A DNA stretch of 64,000 nt, from NCBI RefSeq assembly GCF_051400755.1, contig NZ_JBLFFL010000001.1, forward strand, positions 868,001-932,000, in the 5' to 3' direction. Source of the DNA: Parapedobacter sp051400755. Lineage in GTDB: Bacteria; Bacteroidota; Bacteroidia; Sphingobacteriales; Sphingobacteriaceae. Under the pieces are notes generated by a model that saw only the letters and a list, made by a program, of their open reading frames with translations, was not told the DNA's origin and searched no databases. This document shows positions 26,896 to 36,739 of this stretch, piece by piece (position 1 is the first letter of the stretch; each line of letters begins with the position of its first letter). The position numbers and the translations under genes are program-made.

Positions 26896-26909
26896 GTCAA
26901 CAAGTTGAC
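26896..26909 (+). promoter_or_regulatory. Palindromic operator at the start of the AAA/DUF4143 gene
   Basis: GTCAAC-AA-GTTGAC is a perfect palindrome whose end is 8 bases before the ATG at 26918. A further half site GTCAAC lies at 26864-26869, 32 bases upstream. The position suggests repression of this gene by a dimeric DNA-binding protein. The repressor is not identified. Confidence 0.5.
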
Positions 26910-26917
26910 GATTTTAT

Positions 26918-28057
26918 ATGAAATTACTGCCGAGAACAATAGAATCCCAATTGAAAGCACTTATTGGGCAAAATAAGGTTTTGCTGATCCTGGGTACCCG
27001 ACGCGTGGGGAAGACCGTGCTGATCAACAAATTGGTCAAAGAATACAATGCCCCTGCTGTCGTATTGAACGGAGAAGACCTGGATATTCAAGAATTGCTC
27101 CAACGGCGAAGTGCTGCCCATTATCAAAAGATCGTGGGGGCTGCTAAACTCTTGGTGGTGGATGAAGCACAAGCTGTGCCGGAAATCGGAAAAATTCTTA
27201 AGCTGATGATCGATACCCAACCCGAATTGACAATAGTCGCCACCGGTTCATCTTCATTTGATTTGCTGAACAAAGCGGGAGAACCGCTAACCGGACGCAA
27301 AATCCAGTTTCAGCTTTACCCGATTGCGCAAATGGAGCTGAAGGATCGGGAAACTTTTCTGGAAACCCGGCAGCACCTAGAAGAACGCTTGGTGTTTGGC
27401 TCTTATCCTGAGGTGTTATCGCTACCCTCTTATCGAGAAAAAGAAAACTACCTATATGAATTGGTTCAATCTTATCTACTGAAAGACATCCTCTCTTTCG
27501 AAGGTATCCGCCAAGCCGATAAAATAACCAAGCTATTGAGACTCGTCGCGTTTCAAACCGGCAGTGAGGTTTCTTATAATGAGCTAGGCAATCAGCTGGG
27601 TATCAGCAAAAATACCGTAGAGAACTACCTGGATTTATTGAGCAAGGTGTTTTTGATCTATCGTCTATCCGCATACAGCACGAATCAACGCAAGGAGATT
27701 TCCAAAGGATCAAAATGGTATTTCACGGATAATGGCATCCGGAATGCCATTATCAACGACCTGCGCTTGCTAGATATACGCCAAGACGTGGGTAGCTTAT
27801 GGGAAAACTATCTCATCACCGAACGCATAAAGCGCAACAGCTACCTTAACGAACATGTCCAATATTATTTCTGGCGAAATTACAACCAGCAGGTAGTGGA
27901 TTTGATCGAACTGCACAGCGGAGCACTTCATGCTTATGAATTTAAGTATAATAGCAAAAAAACGGTAAAAATCCCCATGGCATTCAGCGGTGCTTACCCG
28001 GCTGCGACCTTTACCTGTGTATCCAAAGAGGACTACTTGGATTGGATCGGTGGTTAA
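26918..28057 (+). CDS. ATP-binding protein, AAA_14 with C-terminal DUF4143
   Basis: The 379-residue protein has a P-loop GTRRVGKT (26-33), a Walker B LLVVDEAQ (79-86) and a sensor-like TIVATGSSSFDL. These are followed by a C-terminal DUF4143 region with a winged-helix-like segment (GNQLGISKNTVENYLDLLSK) and a nuclease-like tail (WENYLITERIKRNSY, then EFKYNSKKTVKIP). Such proteins are common, often mobile, and of unclear function. It is transcribed towards the third SusD and separated from the second SusC by the control block, so it looks like an independent single-gene insertion. Length is usual. Confidence 0.9.
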   Translation: MKLLPRTIESQLKALIGQNKVLLILGTRRVGKTVLINKLVKEYNAPAVVLNGEDLDIQELLQRRSAAHYQKIVGAAKLLVVDEAQAVPEIGKILKLMIDTQPELTIVATGSSSFDLLNKAGEPLTGRKIQFQLYPIAQMELKDRETFLETRQHLEERLVFGSYPEVLSLPSYREKENYLYELVQSYLLKDILSFEGIRQADKITKLLRLVAFQTGSEVSYNELGNQLGISKNTVENYLDLLSKVFLIYRLSAYSTNQRKEISKGSKWYFTDNGIRNAIINDLRLLDIRQDVGSLWENYLITERIKRNSYLNEHVQYYFWRNYNQQVVDLIELHSGALHAYEFKYNSKKTVKIPMAFSGAYPAATFTCVSKEDYLDWIGG

Positions 28058-28146
28058 CCGTCCAATAACCCGCATCGGCAATGTCGCGGAAGGGAACACC
28101 AAAAACGCATAAACTATCAATAGTGGCGTTAATAAATCCAAAAAAA

Positions 28147-28163
28147 GCCGCCCCTTGGGCGGC
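28147..28163 (-). terminator. Intrinsic terminator (third SusD; possibly bidirectional)
   Basis: GCCGCCC and GGGCGGC pair around a 3-base loop. On the minus strand it is followed by seven T (complement of A at 28140-28146), a strong terminator between two convergent genes. On the plus strand the T-tract is poor. Confidence 0.8.
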
Positions 28164-28192
28164 TTCTGCTTTAAATATTCCATTTCATAGCA

Positions 28193-29629
28193 TCAGGGCA
28201 TATCCCACCAAAGGGGGGTATCCAGCGATTCCTGCGTGGGAATATTGACCCTGTTGCTTACGATTTCCGTGTTGGGTATCGCTACCCGGCGGATAAACGT
28301 CGGCAGCACAGCCCCTCGTGGCATCTGAAACCCGTCATATTCATAGTCATGCCGGCGGGCATCGTTCCATGCCTCGTAATTGAGGTAGGTGGCCACGTAT
28401 TTTTCCTTGAAAATCAGATCCAATGTCAGATTACCCGCGCCTACACCGACCGTTGCGTGCCCCATGTAGGCGGTTGCTTCGGCGCTGGGCACCCCCAGCT
28501 GGTCCATGCTGGCCCGTATCCCTTCGAGATAGGCTTCGTACGCACGGGGTCTGAGCCCCGCCCGCAGCGCCGCCTCGGCTTCAACGAATTTCAATTCGGC
28601 ATAGGTCATGATATAAATCGGAGAAGCTTCGCCAGTCACCGGGCTGTTGGTAGAAATATAGCATTCATCAAGAACCGTGTTTGCTAATGGCCCTTGGTTG
28701 CCACCGCCGTTGGGTGTGCCTTTATAATCACCATTCACCGTCATATCGGTAATCCTGCTCACGCGAGGATCTACAATACCATAGGTCACGCCGTTGAGGT
28801 GATTCACCCAATTGGAAGAGAGCCATCCTCCAAGCAGACCACCCAGGTTGCTGGTGGCAATCTCTGACCAAGGGTTGTTCCCGGTAAATATGCCTAACTT
28901 CATGTCGTCACCAGCCGATGCATACGAATTGTCCAATGCGGCAAGCACCGCTTGGGGATCATAGCTGGACTTCTTACTGATTTTGTTCAGGTGCCGGGCT
29001 TTTAACCCATAAGCGGTGCGGATCCAATGTGCTACATCTCCTCCGTGGATAACATCGAGGTTCGGATCAAGTGCCATCGTGGCGTCGGTACTGCCCAATG
29101 CGGCAATTGCTTCGTCGATCAGCTGGCCGATCGTTGCATACAGCTGCTCGGGCGAATCGTAGACCGGCGTCAAGGTTTCTACCTTATTAAACGCTTCGGT
29201 ATAAGGGGCAGTGCCCCAGGTGTCGAAAACAAGGCTCAATTGATAGGCCGTCAACAATTTCCCTACGCCCACGTGCAGGTCTGCCCCAGACGCCTCGGCC
29301 ATCACGATCATATCATAAGCATCTGACATGCCGTAATAGGCTTGCGACCACGAAGTGGATAAATCCGTGATGTCGTAAATATCCGTAGCCGATGCCGCCG
29401 TCGGACTGGCGATGTATTGCACATAATTGGCTACCGCGCTGCCATACCGGTAGGCATTCATCCCTGTACGATGGGTCACCGAAGCCAATAAGGAGTTCAG
29501 GCTGGGCTCCGTCACCAGGTTCGGGTTATTGCCCACATCAAAATAATCGCCGCAACTTTGGAAGGCCAAAGTAATCGACAGTGCTCCTATAGCTAGTTTT
29601 TTCGTTAATTTCATTATTGAGGTATTCAT
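28193..29629 (-). CDS. SusD-like lipoprotein (SusD-like_2 type), third pair
   Basis: About 478 residues from ATG 29629. ATG 29641 and ATG 29614 are alternatives, the last giving the tightest lipoprotein signal (MKLTKKLAIGALSITLAFQSC). The mature end GDYFDVGNNPNLVTEPSLNS and the C-terminal WWDMP place it in the SusD-like_2 branch, like the 21717 gene. It lies directly after its SusC partner. No degradative enzyme is linked, so the ligand is unknown; peptides or protein-derived glycans are possible for this branch. Confidence 0.92.
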   Translation of the reverse strand: MNTSIMKLTKKLAIGALSITLAFQSCGDYFDVGNNPNLVTEPSLNSLLASVTHRTGMNAYRYGSAVANYVQYIASPTAASATDIYDITDLSTSWSQAYYGMSDAYDMIVMAEASGADLHVGVGKLLTAYQLSLVFDTWGTAPYTEAFNKVETLTPVYDSPEQLYATIGQLIDEAIAALGSTDATMALDPNLDVIHGGDVAHWIRTAYGLKARHLNKISKKSSYDPQAVLAALDNSYASAGDDMKLGIFTGNNPWSEIATSNLGGLLGGWLSSNWVNHLNGVTYGIVDPRVSRITDMTVNGDYKGTPNGGGNQGPLANTVLDECYISTNSPVTGEASPIYIMTYAELKFVEAEAALRAGLRPRAYEAYLEGIRASMDQLGVPSAEATAYMGHATVGVGAGNLTLDLIFKEKYVATYLNYEAWNDARRHDYEYDGFQMPRGAVLPTFIRRVAIPNTEIVSNRVNIPTQESLDTPLWWDMP

Positions 29630-29641
29630 GATGTCTCCCAA

Positions 29642-32600
29642 TTAAAATCCAACATTTAACGTGAACAAATAACTCCTCAACGCGGGGTAGGTCATCCCCG
29701 CAAACCCTTCTGCATTCGATCCGCTGTTGGTGGTTGAGTTCTCGGGGTCGTAGCCGTTGTAATCCGTGATCACCAAAAGGTTATTGCCCGTCACACCTAC
29801 GGAAGCGTTCCTGATGAACCGCGTGCCGAACCACTTGGCCGGCAGGTTGTAGTTGATCGAAACCGAACGCAGCTTCACCCAGCTGGCATCCTGTACGAAG
29901 GCCTCCGAATTTCCGCGGTAGTAGTCACGATAATAGCCATTGCCGTAGTCCCGGTCGGTCACCTCATCGTATCCTTGGCCCAACCATACCTGCTGGGTAT
30001 TGGGCGACCCATCGGCCAATACCCCCTCAAAGACGAGGTGATCGTTGCGGTTGAGGGTGTAATCTGCCATGCCGAAGGCAGCCAAGAAGTTGTCCATCTG
30101 GTTGTAGTATTTCTGGCCGAACTGCCCGTCAATCAACACGGAAACCGCAAGGTCTTTGTACCGGAAGTTATTATACCAGCCCCCGATTAACTTGGGGAAT
30201 ACATTTCCTAACTGTTTTGCATCAGCCACCGGGCTCAATATTGGGAAGCCGTTTTCTCCGATGAGCAGGGGCCGGTCTTCATCCACCGCCAGCGATTGGT
30301 CTACGCCCGCCTCGATTTCATCAGGCGAATAGTAGCGCTGGTACGTACGGCCATAGAGGATGCCATAAGGCTGCCCGGGAATCACGCGCATTTCCACGTT
30401 GGAGCTCAAGTAGCCAAATTCGGAAGTGACCACCAGCTCCCCGCCGAGCTCATCGTTGAGCGACAGCACCTTATTCCGGTTGGCCGAGAGGTTCAATTCG
30501 GTATCCCAGGTAAAGTTTGAGCCTTTCACCGGCGTCGCCCCGAGGGTCAGCTCCACGCCAGTATTCCGTATATCCCCTACGTTGATGGACGCCGTACCAT
30601 ATCCGGTAGTCGTTGATATCGGCGCCTGCATAATCTGGTCTTTTGAAATTGAACGGTAGAAGTTGCCATCGAATCGCAAGCGGTTGCTAAAGAAATTCAA
30701 GACCAAGCCCACCTCGTAAGTGTTGGTAAACTCAGGCCGCAGATCAGGATTGCCCAGCAGCGCTCCCCGGGTAAATCCGGTGAAACCGGTCGGCAACGAA
30801 CTGTATCCCGTATAGCCCAAGCTGGTCGCATAAGGTATCGCATCCTTGCCGATCTGTGCATACGAAAACCGCAAACGGGCATGGTTGATTGCGTCAGGAA
30901 GCTGCAGGTGATCAGACATGACGTAGCTGATGCTGGCCGATGGATAGAAGAACGAGTTATTCGGCTTCAATAGCGATGAGGTGATGTCGTTCCGGATGGT
31001 TGCATTCAGGTAAAGATATTCCCTGAAACTCAGCGTCGCATCGGCGAATGTACCCATTAACCGGTACTCCTCGCGATTCGTACCCAGAGCAAGTTGATTG
31101 ACGTTGCTCATATCAAACCAGTTCCACACGGAGAGGTCCCAGCCTTCCGCGGCAGATTGATAGCTTTTCCGATCAAAAATTTCGTTACCCAACCGCAGTG
31201 AACCATGGAAATCCGGCGTAAACTGATGGGACAGGTTGGCCATGAAGGTACTGTTGAACGTCCGGTACTTGGTGTCGTATACATTGTAGAACCCACGACC
31301 GGATGCCCCTTCTCCTCCATTCACCCCTACCAATATTTCTCCTTCCAATCCCTGAAATCCGGGAGCCGTGCCCTGGCGGTTGTCCCGATAGGCATCCACC
31401 CCGAGGGTATACGTAAAGCCCAGCCATTCAAAAGGATTGTAATTGAGTGTCGTATTGCCTATGAAACGCAGCACATCGTCTACGAACCTATTGGTCTTGG
31501 CTACATAAATGGGGTTTTCAGACAATCCCGGGAAGGCCATAAACAACGTGCCGTCTTCCTTTTGGTAGTCCCGCACATCCCAGCGCGGTACCCAGTAGGC
31601 CAGCTGCTCGTTGTACAATCCGGCATTGCCGCGGCTACCCCCGCTATTGTTGATGCTCATGTTGGTTGCAATGCTGAACTTTTCACTGGCTTTCACCTGG
31701 GTATTCAACCGTGCCTGGATGTTCTTGAAATCCGTGAATGGCATGATACCCTCTTGCTTGAATTGGGACAGGGAAGAATAATAGGTGATCTTATCTGAAC
31801 CCCCTGAAATGCTCAGCGTATTTTTATATTGATGCCCCGTATCGAAGGCATCCTCCAGGTAATTGTACAACTCGGCCGGGTGGGTCGGATCGATCTCGCG
31901 GGCTTCGGCCACTGTAGGGCCAAAAGCCGGCCAAAAGGACCCCGTGTCATATACGCCGCCCCATCCCTGGGTGTAGACATCCTGCATTTTGGGGAATTTG
32001 TTTACCTCATCCAGCCCTACGGAACCCTGATAATTGATCCGCACGTCTCCGCTTTTTCCTTGTTTGGTGGTGATCACCACCACCCCATTAGAACCGCGTA
32101 GGCCGTACAGCGCTGTTGCGGCACCACCCCTCAGGATGTTCATCGACGCAATATCATCGGGGTTGATGTCGACACTGCGGTTGCTCATCCCACGTCCCGC
32201 AGCCGATGAACCTTGTGTGGAGGTACTGTTGTCCATGATCACGCCATCGATGACAAACAGCGGCGAATTATCGCGGCTCGGATCCAGGGAGTTGACGCCC
32301 CGTATCTGAATCTTGGCACCCTGCCCCGGCGCACCGCCAGTGTTGCGGATCTGCACCCCGGCAATTTTACCTTGCAGGGCATTGACCATGTTGGGTTGCT
32401 TGTTGACGGTCAATTCCTCGGATGTAACCGACTGAGCGGTGTATCCCAGCGAGCGTTCTTCCCGCTTGATGCCAAAGGCCGTCACGGCGACCTCCTCCAA
32501 GGTTTCCGAAGATTCATCCAATGTCAGGTTGATGGTGGAGCTGCTACCGACGACGACTTCCTTGCGCCCCATACCGATCAGGGAGAACACCAGCGTGTTG

Positions 32601-32812
32601 CCCGTTGATGCCGAGATGCTGTAATCGCCATTGCTATTCGTGAGCGTCTGTCGCCCAATAGTCGATACCGACACGGTAACCCCTTCAAGCGGCTGGCCTT
32701 GGGCGTCTACCACTTTGCCACTGATGGCACGTTCCTGCGCATAGGCCAATGGCACCAACCATAGGAATAGTAGCATAAGCCCGCAGCATTTGTTAAGTTT
32801 GGTTATGTTCAT
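29642..32812 (-). CDS. SusC/RagA-family TonB-dependent transporter, third pair
   Basis: About 1056 residues from ATG 32812; the frame extends to 32905, but only the later ATG gives a clean signal peptide (MNITKLNKCCGLMLLFLWLV then PLAYAQ). A carboxypeptidase-regulatory-like domain (ISGKVVDAQGQPLEGVTVSV) is followed by a plug with RGVNSLDPSRDNSPLFVIDG and ILRGGAATALYGLRGSNGVV, then the barrel ending LFTLNVGF. It pairs with the SusD that follows. It diverges from the large plus-strand PUL across a 671-base gap. Confidence 0.94.
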   Translation of the reverse strand: MNITKLNKCCGLMLLFLWLVPLAYAQERAISGKVVDAQGQPLEGVTVSVSTIGRQTLTNSNGDYSISASTGNTLVFSLIGMGRKEVVVGSSSTINLTLDESSETLEEVAVTAFGIKREERSLGYTAQSVTSEELTVNKQPNMVNALQGKIAGVQIRNTGGAPGQGAKIQIRGVNSLDPSRDNSPLFVIDGVIMDNSTSTQGSSAAGRGMSNRSVDINPDDIASMNILRGGAATALYGLRGSNGVVVITTKQGKSGDVRINYQGSVGLDEVNKFPKMQDVYTQGWGGVYDTGSFWPAFGPTVAEAREIDPTHPAELYNYLEDAFDTGHQYKNTLSISGGSDKITYYSSLSQFKQEGIMPFTDFKNIQARLNTQVKASEKFSIATNMSINNSGGSRGNAGLYNEQLAYWVPRWDVRDYQKEDGTLFMAFPGLSENPIYVAKTNRFVDDVLRFIGNTTLNYNPFEWLGFTYTLGVDAYRDNRQGTAPGFQGLEGEILVGVNGGEGASGRGFYNVYDTKYRTFNSTFMANLSHQFTPDFHGSLRLGNEIFDRKSYQSAAEGWDLSVWNWFDMSNVNQLALGTNREEYRLMGTFADATLSFREYLYLNATIRNDITSSLLKPNNSFFYPSASISYVMSDHLQLPDAINHARLRFSYAQIGKDAIPYATSLGYTGYSSLPTGFTGFTRGALLGNPDLRPEFTNTYEVGLVLNFFSNRLRFDGNFYRSISKDQIMQAPISTTTGYGTASINVGDIRNTGVELTLGATPVKGSNFTWDTELNLSANRNKVLSLNDELGGELVVTSEFGYLSSNVEMRVIPGQPYGILYGRTYQRYYSPDEIEAGVDQSLAVDEDRPLLIGENGFPILSPVADAKQLGNVFPKLIGGWYNNFRYKDLAVSVLIDGQFGQKYYNQMDNFLAAFGMADYTLNRNDHLVFEGVLADGSPNTQQVWLGQGYDEVTDRDYGNGYYRDYYRGNSEAFVQDASWVKLRSVSINYNLPAKWFGTRFIRNASVGVTGNNLLVITDYNGYDPENSTTNSGSNAEGFAGMTYPALRSYLFTLNVGF

Positions 32813-33185
32813 AATTAATCCGTTGTTTGTTGTTATTTTGGTCAATTGAAAAAATACTCCGAAAGGAATCGTGGTCGCCACGCTAATCAGCGCGACGTGG
32901 AACATAAGGGTTAAATTTTCGCTTCATATCAAAAAATACCCCTTCGACCTCGGAATCGGCCCACAATTGGTTATGCCTAGCAATAATAGGAAATAAAATG
33001 AAGATTTGACTATGTTTTTGCAATTTCATTCCGACTATTTCATTAAAACCGCACAAAAACTATTAAATAAGGAGAAATTCCATACTAAAAACATACATAT
33101 GCGCATAAAAACGCACCGTATCCTCAAAACTTTCCCCATTAAAAGTGGCAAAAAACCAACTACAACGTTTTCGTAAATAATACTG

Positions 33186-33225
33186 TGTAAACGTTTGCAT
33201 ATTTAGCGTTTCTTTATTACACTTG
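33186..33225 (+). promoter_or_regulatory. Promoter of the uronate-glycan PUL with overlapping LacI-type palindrome
   Basis: TTTG (33194-33197), a 20-base spacer and TACACTTG (33218-33225) match the TTTG/TAnnTTTG promoter pattern with one mismatch. The -33 element lies inside TGTAAACGTTTGCA (33186-33199), a near-perfect palindrome with a central CG as in LacI/GalR operators. The leader to the ATG at 33484 would be about 250 bases. The rest of the gap 32813-33483 is AT-rich; no clear promoter was found for the minus-strand SusC. Confidence 0.6.
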
Positions 33226-33483
33226 CATTGACTAACGATTATATTATAAACAATACCAAAATTATGAAAGCGGAATAGGTGCAGAAACAGCCTCCTATTT
33301 TAATCCTTCATAAAAACATGTCTAATGCAATTTTTGGCCATCCCCAAACCGGAATGTCCAATAGTTGAAATGATTGTCCTTTTAAAACCAATGGTCAATA
33401 TGAATTTTTACGTTATCCCTCCTTAGCCCCCGTCGGCGATCCATAGGAGATAATCCATGTTACATATTTTATTGGACCAGATT

Positions 33484-36400
33484 ATGAATAGAACCAATTA
33501 CAACCAAATTTCCTATTGCTATTTGCCCACGAAAAATAAGTGGTTAGCCGTATTGCTGCTTTTCTTGTTTTCGTTTGCTGCTGAAGCCGTCCCCACCGGC
33601 CGTGTGGATCAGAAAATCATTAAAGGTTTGGTCAAAGACCAGAATGGCGTACCCTTGCCGGGCGTAACGGTGACCATCAAAAACTCCACAACCCACACCA
33701 CGACCGATGAGAATGGCAGTTTTATATTGGATCGGGTGCAGCAGGGCGACATCCTCGTGATCACCTCTGTGGGTTATTCACGGATAGAGGTCACGGTAGG
33801 TGCCGACGACTTCATCGACATCACCATCGAAGAAGACCAAGCACTGCTTGATGAGGTCGTCGTGGTCGGCTACGGCCAACAGAAAAAACAGAGTGTCATC
33901 GGCTCGATCGTGCAAACCACCGACAAGGAATTAAAACGGCAGGGAAACCAGCCTGACCTAGCTCAAGCGCTTACCGGACAATTACCTGGTATTGTCACAT
34001 TAACGTCCTCCGGCGAACCCGGAGGGGTCACCACCGGTGAAAGCGCCACTAACATCTTTATCCGCGGAAAAAACACGTGGAATGGTGGCCAACCGCTCAT
34101 TCTTGTAGATGGTGTTGAGCGGGCGATGAACAACATCGATGTCAATGAGGTGGCCAGCGTGTCCGTATTGAAAGACGCTTCTGCCACCGCCGTATTCGGT
34201 GTTAAAGGTGCCAATGGGGTTATCCTGATTACGACCAAACGGGGAATGGAGGGTAAAACCCAGCTTAATTTCAACTATACGGCGATGGGCATGGCCATTT
34301 CAAAGCTTCCGCAAAAGCTCGATTCATACGCCGCCATGATGGCCAAGAATGAAATAATTGAGCGCGAAGGCGTACTAAACGAGCCCTCATGGAACAATTA
34401 TGTGCCATATGAGATTGTACAACGCTACCAGCTGCCCCAAACACCGGAATATGCTGAAATCTATCCCAATGTCGACTGGCAAAAGGCCATGTTTAAGGAT
34501 GTAGGCTTTTCGCATAAAGCCACCTTGAACGCCAGAGGGGGCAATCAGATGGTGCAATATTTCGGTTCACTCGCTTATCTCCACGAAGGGGACATGTTCC
34601 AGGACATGGACAATGGCAAGGGCTATGAACCAAATTACAACTTCGATCGCTTTAATTTCCGCAGCAACATCGACATCGCATTTACCAAGCGAACCAAGAT
34701 GAAGCTCAATTTGGCGGGTTTCTACGGACAAAAAAACACCAATTACAACAACGAAGGAAGCACTAGCCGGGCTGACGCGTGGATGTGGCGTTCGGTGTAT
34801 GGCCTTGCCCCTAATCTCTACCTGCCTATGTATTCTGATGGCCGATGGGGGGCATATCAAGAGGGGGGCAATAATACCTTAAATCCGCTTGCCGTTGCTT
34901 ACAACTTGGGAATCCGCCAAGCGCGCTATACCGAGCTGAATTCTGATTTTCACCTGGAGCAGGATTTAGGTTTCATTACCGAAGGGCTGAGTGCTGTCGG
35001 TTCGTTCTTCTACGACAACAATGTGCGGTCTGAAGGGGGTATCTACGATATCACCAATCATACCCGCCCCGGTGAGGCAGCTACCAATGTGATGTTCAAA
35101 CAGATTTATCCAATGCTGTATAAAGGTCCGGATCAAGACCCGAATGAATATACGTTATACTTGCCCACCAGTGACGAGGAATACGATTGGATTATCCGTC
35201 CGTGGACCATCCGCCAGGAGGAAATCGCAAATTCCAACTGGATCGGCTACATTCCCATTACGCGGCGGATGATGTACCGGGCGCAGTTGAAATATGCCCG
35301 CCAATTCAACGACCATAATGTGACAGCGATGGGGTTGTTCCAACGGGAAGAATCAGCCCGGGGAAGCGCCTTCAAAACCTATCGTGAAGATTGGGTATTC
35401 CGCGCGACATATGATTACAAAACCCGGTACCTCCTCGAAGTCAACGGTGCCTATAACGGTTCCGAAAAATTCGGGCCGGGCTATCGGTTTGATTTCTTCC
35501 CTTCCTTGGGTATGGGCTGGTACCTCTCCAACGAGCCGTTCTTCAAGGTCAATTGGGTTGATGCCCTCAAATTCCGGTATAGCATCGGCATGGTGGGCGA
35601 TGATAGCGGTGGTGGCAGGTGGCTTTATGCTTCGCAATATGCGTTTGGTACAGCGGCACGGCTGAACAACGCAACCGATGGCCAAAGCCCTTACACCTTC
35701 TACCGGGAAGAGACGATCGGAAATCCCAATGTGCATTGGGAAACCGCGACCAAGCAAAACCTCGGACTGGACCTGGCGCTGTTCAAAAATGTGCTAACGG
35801 TAACGGCCGATATCTTCAACGAAAACCGCACGAATATCCTGATTGCTGGCGGCAGCCGGAATGTCCCCCCTTTCTTTGGCACCACGCCACCGGCGGCCAA
35901 TCTGGGCCAGGTAAAATCCAAAGGCTATGAGCTGGAAGTTGGGGCTACCAAACGATTCAACCCATCGATGACGCTATGGGGTAAAATAGCCATCACCCAC
36001 AACGAAAATACGGTCATTTTCAGGGATGATCCGCCGCTCCAATATGACCACATCAAAGCCGCCGGCTATCCCATAGACCAGCGGAAAAGCTTAATAAATT
36101 CGGGGTTTTATACCAATTGGGATGAGGTATATGCCAGCGTTCCAACCGAGACGAACGACATGCAGAAATTACCCGGATATTATGATATGGTGGACTTTAA
36201 TGCTGACGGTGTCATCAAAGCTAACGAAGACGCCGCTCCAATCGGCTATTCCGGCGTCCCTCAAAAAACGCTAGCCTTTACCGTTGGGTTCGACTATAAG
36301 GGGTTCAGCATGATGGCCCAGCTTTATGGCGCCAGCAACGCTACGCGTTATATCCCATTCAATAACTTCAATTACGACACAGACATTGTCTTTGGGCATG

Positions 36401-36729
36401 TCAGCGACTACTGGTCAATGGATAACCCCGACGCTTCCTCGTTCTTACCACGATGGAAGACACAGGCCGAAAACATCGGCAACTACTATGTCTATGATGC
36501 GTCGTTCCTCCGCCTGCAGAATGCAGAAATCGGCTACTCTTTCTCCAAAAACGGATGGATCAACCGAATCGGCCTTGACAACCTACGGGTCTTTGTGAAT
36601 GGAACAAATTTATTTTTCTGGTCGGACCTACCCGATGATCGCGAGGGTTCGTACAGCGGGGGTAGTGATACGGAGGGGTCTTATCCCAACATGCGACGGT
36701 TTAATGTCGGAATTGATGTATCCTTTTAA
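33484..36729 (+). CDS. SusC/RagA-family TonB-dependent transporter, first of two in the uronate-glycan PUL
   Basis: About 1081 residues from ATG 33484; an upstream ATG at 33457 would put a poor sequence before the signal peptide. The signal core is WLAVLLLFLFSFAAEAV. A carboxypeptidase-regulatory-like domain (IKGLVKDQNGVPLPGVTVTI), the box VVVVGYGQQKKQSVIGSI, and a plug with VLKDASATAVFGVKGANGVI follow, then the barrel ending in FNVGIDVSF. It would import oligosaccharide products of surface lyases. It heads an apparent seven-gene plus-strand operon with intergenic gaps of 10-23 bases or short overlaps. Confidence 0.94.
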   Translation: MNRTNYNQISYCYLPTKNKWLAVLLLFLFSFAAEAVPTGRVDQKIIKGLVKDQNGVPLPGVTVTIKNSTTHTTTDENGSFILDRVQQGDILVITSVGYSRIEVTVGADDFIDITIEEDQALLDEVVVVGYGQQKKQSVIGSIVQTTDKELKRQGNQPDLAQALTGQLPGIVTLTSSGEPGGVTTGESATNIFIRGKNTWNGGQPLILVDGVERAMNNIDVNEVASVSVLKDASATAVFGVKGANGVILITTKRGMEGKTQLNFNYTAMGMAISKLPQKLDSYAAMMAKNEIIEREGVLNEPSWNNYVPYEIVQRYQLPQTPEYAEIYPNVDWQKAMFKDVGFSHKATLNARGGNQMVQYFGSLAYLHEGDMFQDMDNGKGYEPNYNFDRFNFRSNIDIAFTKRTKMKLNLAGFYGQKNTNYNNEGSTSRADAWMWRSVYGLAPNLYLPMYSDGRWGAYQEGGNNTLNPLAVAYNLGIRQARYTELNSDFHLEQDLGFITEGLSAVGSFFYDNNVRSEGGIYDITNHTRPGEAATNVMFKQIYPMLYKGPDQDPNEYTLYLPTSDEEYDWIIRPWTIRQEEIANSNWIGYIPITRRMMYRAQLKYARQFNDHNVTAMGLFQREESARGSAFKTYREDWVFRATYDYKTRYLLEVNGAYNGSEKFGPGYRFDFFPSLGMGWYLSNEPFFKVNWVDALKFRYSIGMVGDDSGGGRWLYASQYAFGTAARLNNATDGQSPYTFYREETIGNPNVHWETATKQNLGLDLALFKNVLTVTADIFNENRTNILIAGGSRNVPPFFGTTPPAANLGQVKSKGYELEVGATKRFNPSMTLWGKIAITHNENTVIFRDDPPLQYDHIKAAGYPIDQRKSLINSGFYTNWDEVYASVPTETNDMQKLPGYYDMVDFNADGVIKANEDAAPIGYSGVPQKTLAFTVGFDYKGFSMMAQLYGASNATRYIPFNNFNYDTDIVFGHVSDYWSMDNPDASSFLPRWKTQAENIGNYYVYDASFLRLQNAEIGYSFSKNGWINRIGLDNLRVFVNGTNLFFWSDLPDDREGSYSGGSDTEGSYPNMRRFNVGIDVSF

Positions 36730-36739
36730 TTCGTGAGCG

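Noticed and set aside
33457..33483. Earlier ATG for the first plus-strand SusC
   Set aside because: It adds nine residues that do not suit a signal peptide; ATG 33484 leads directly into the signal sequence.
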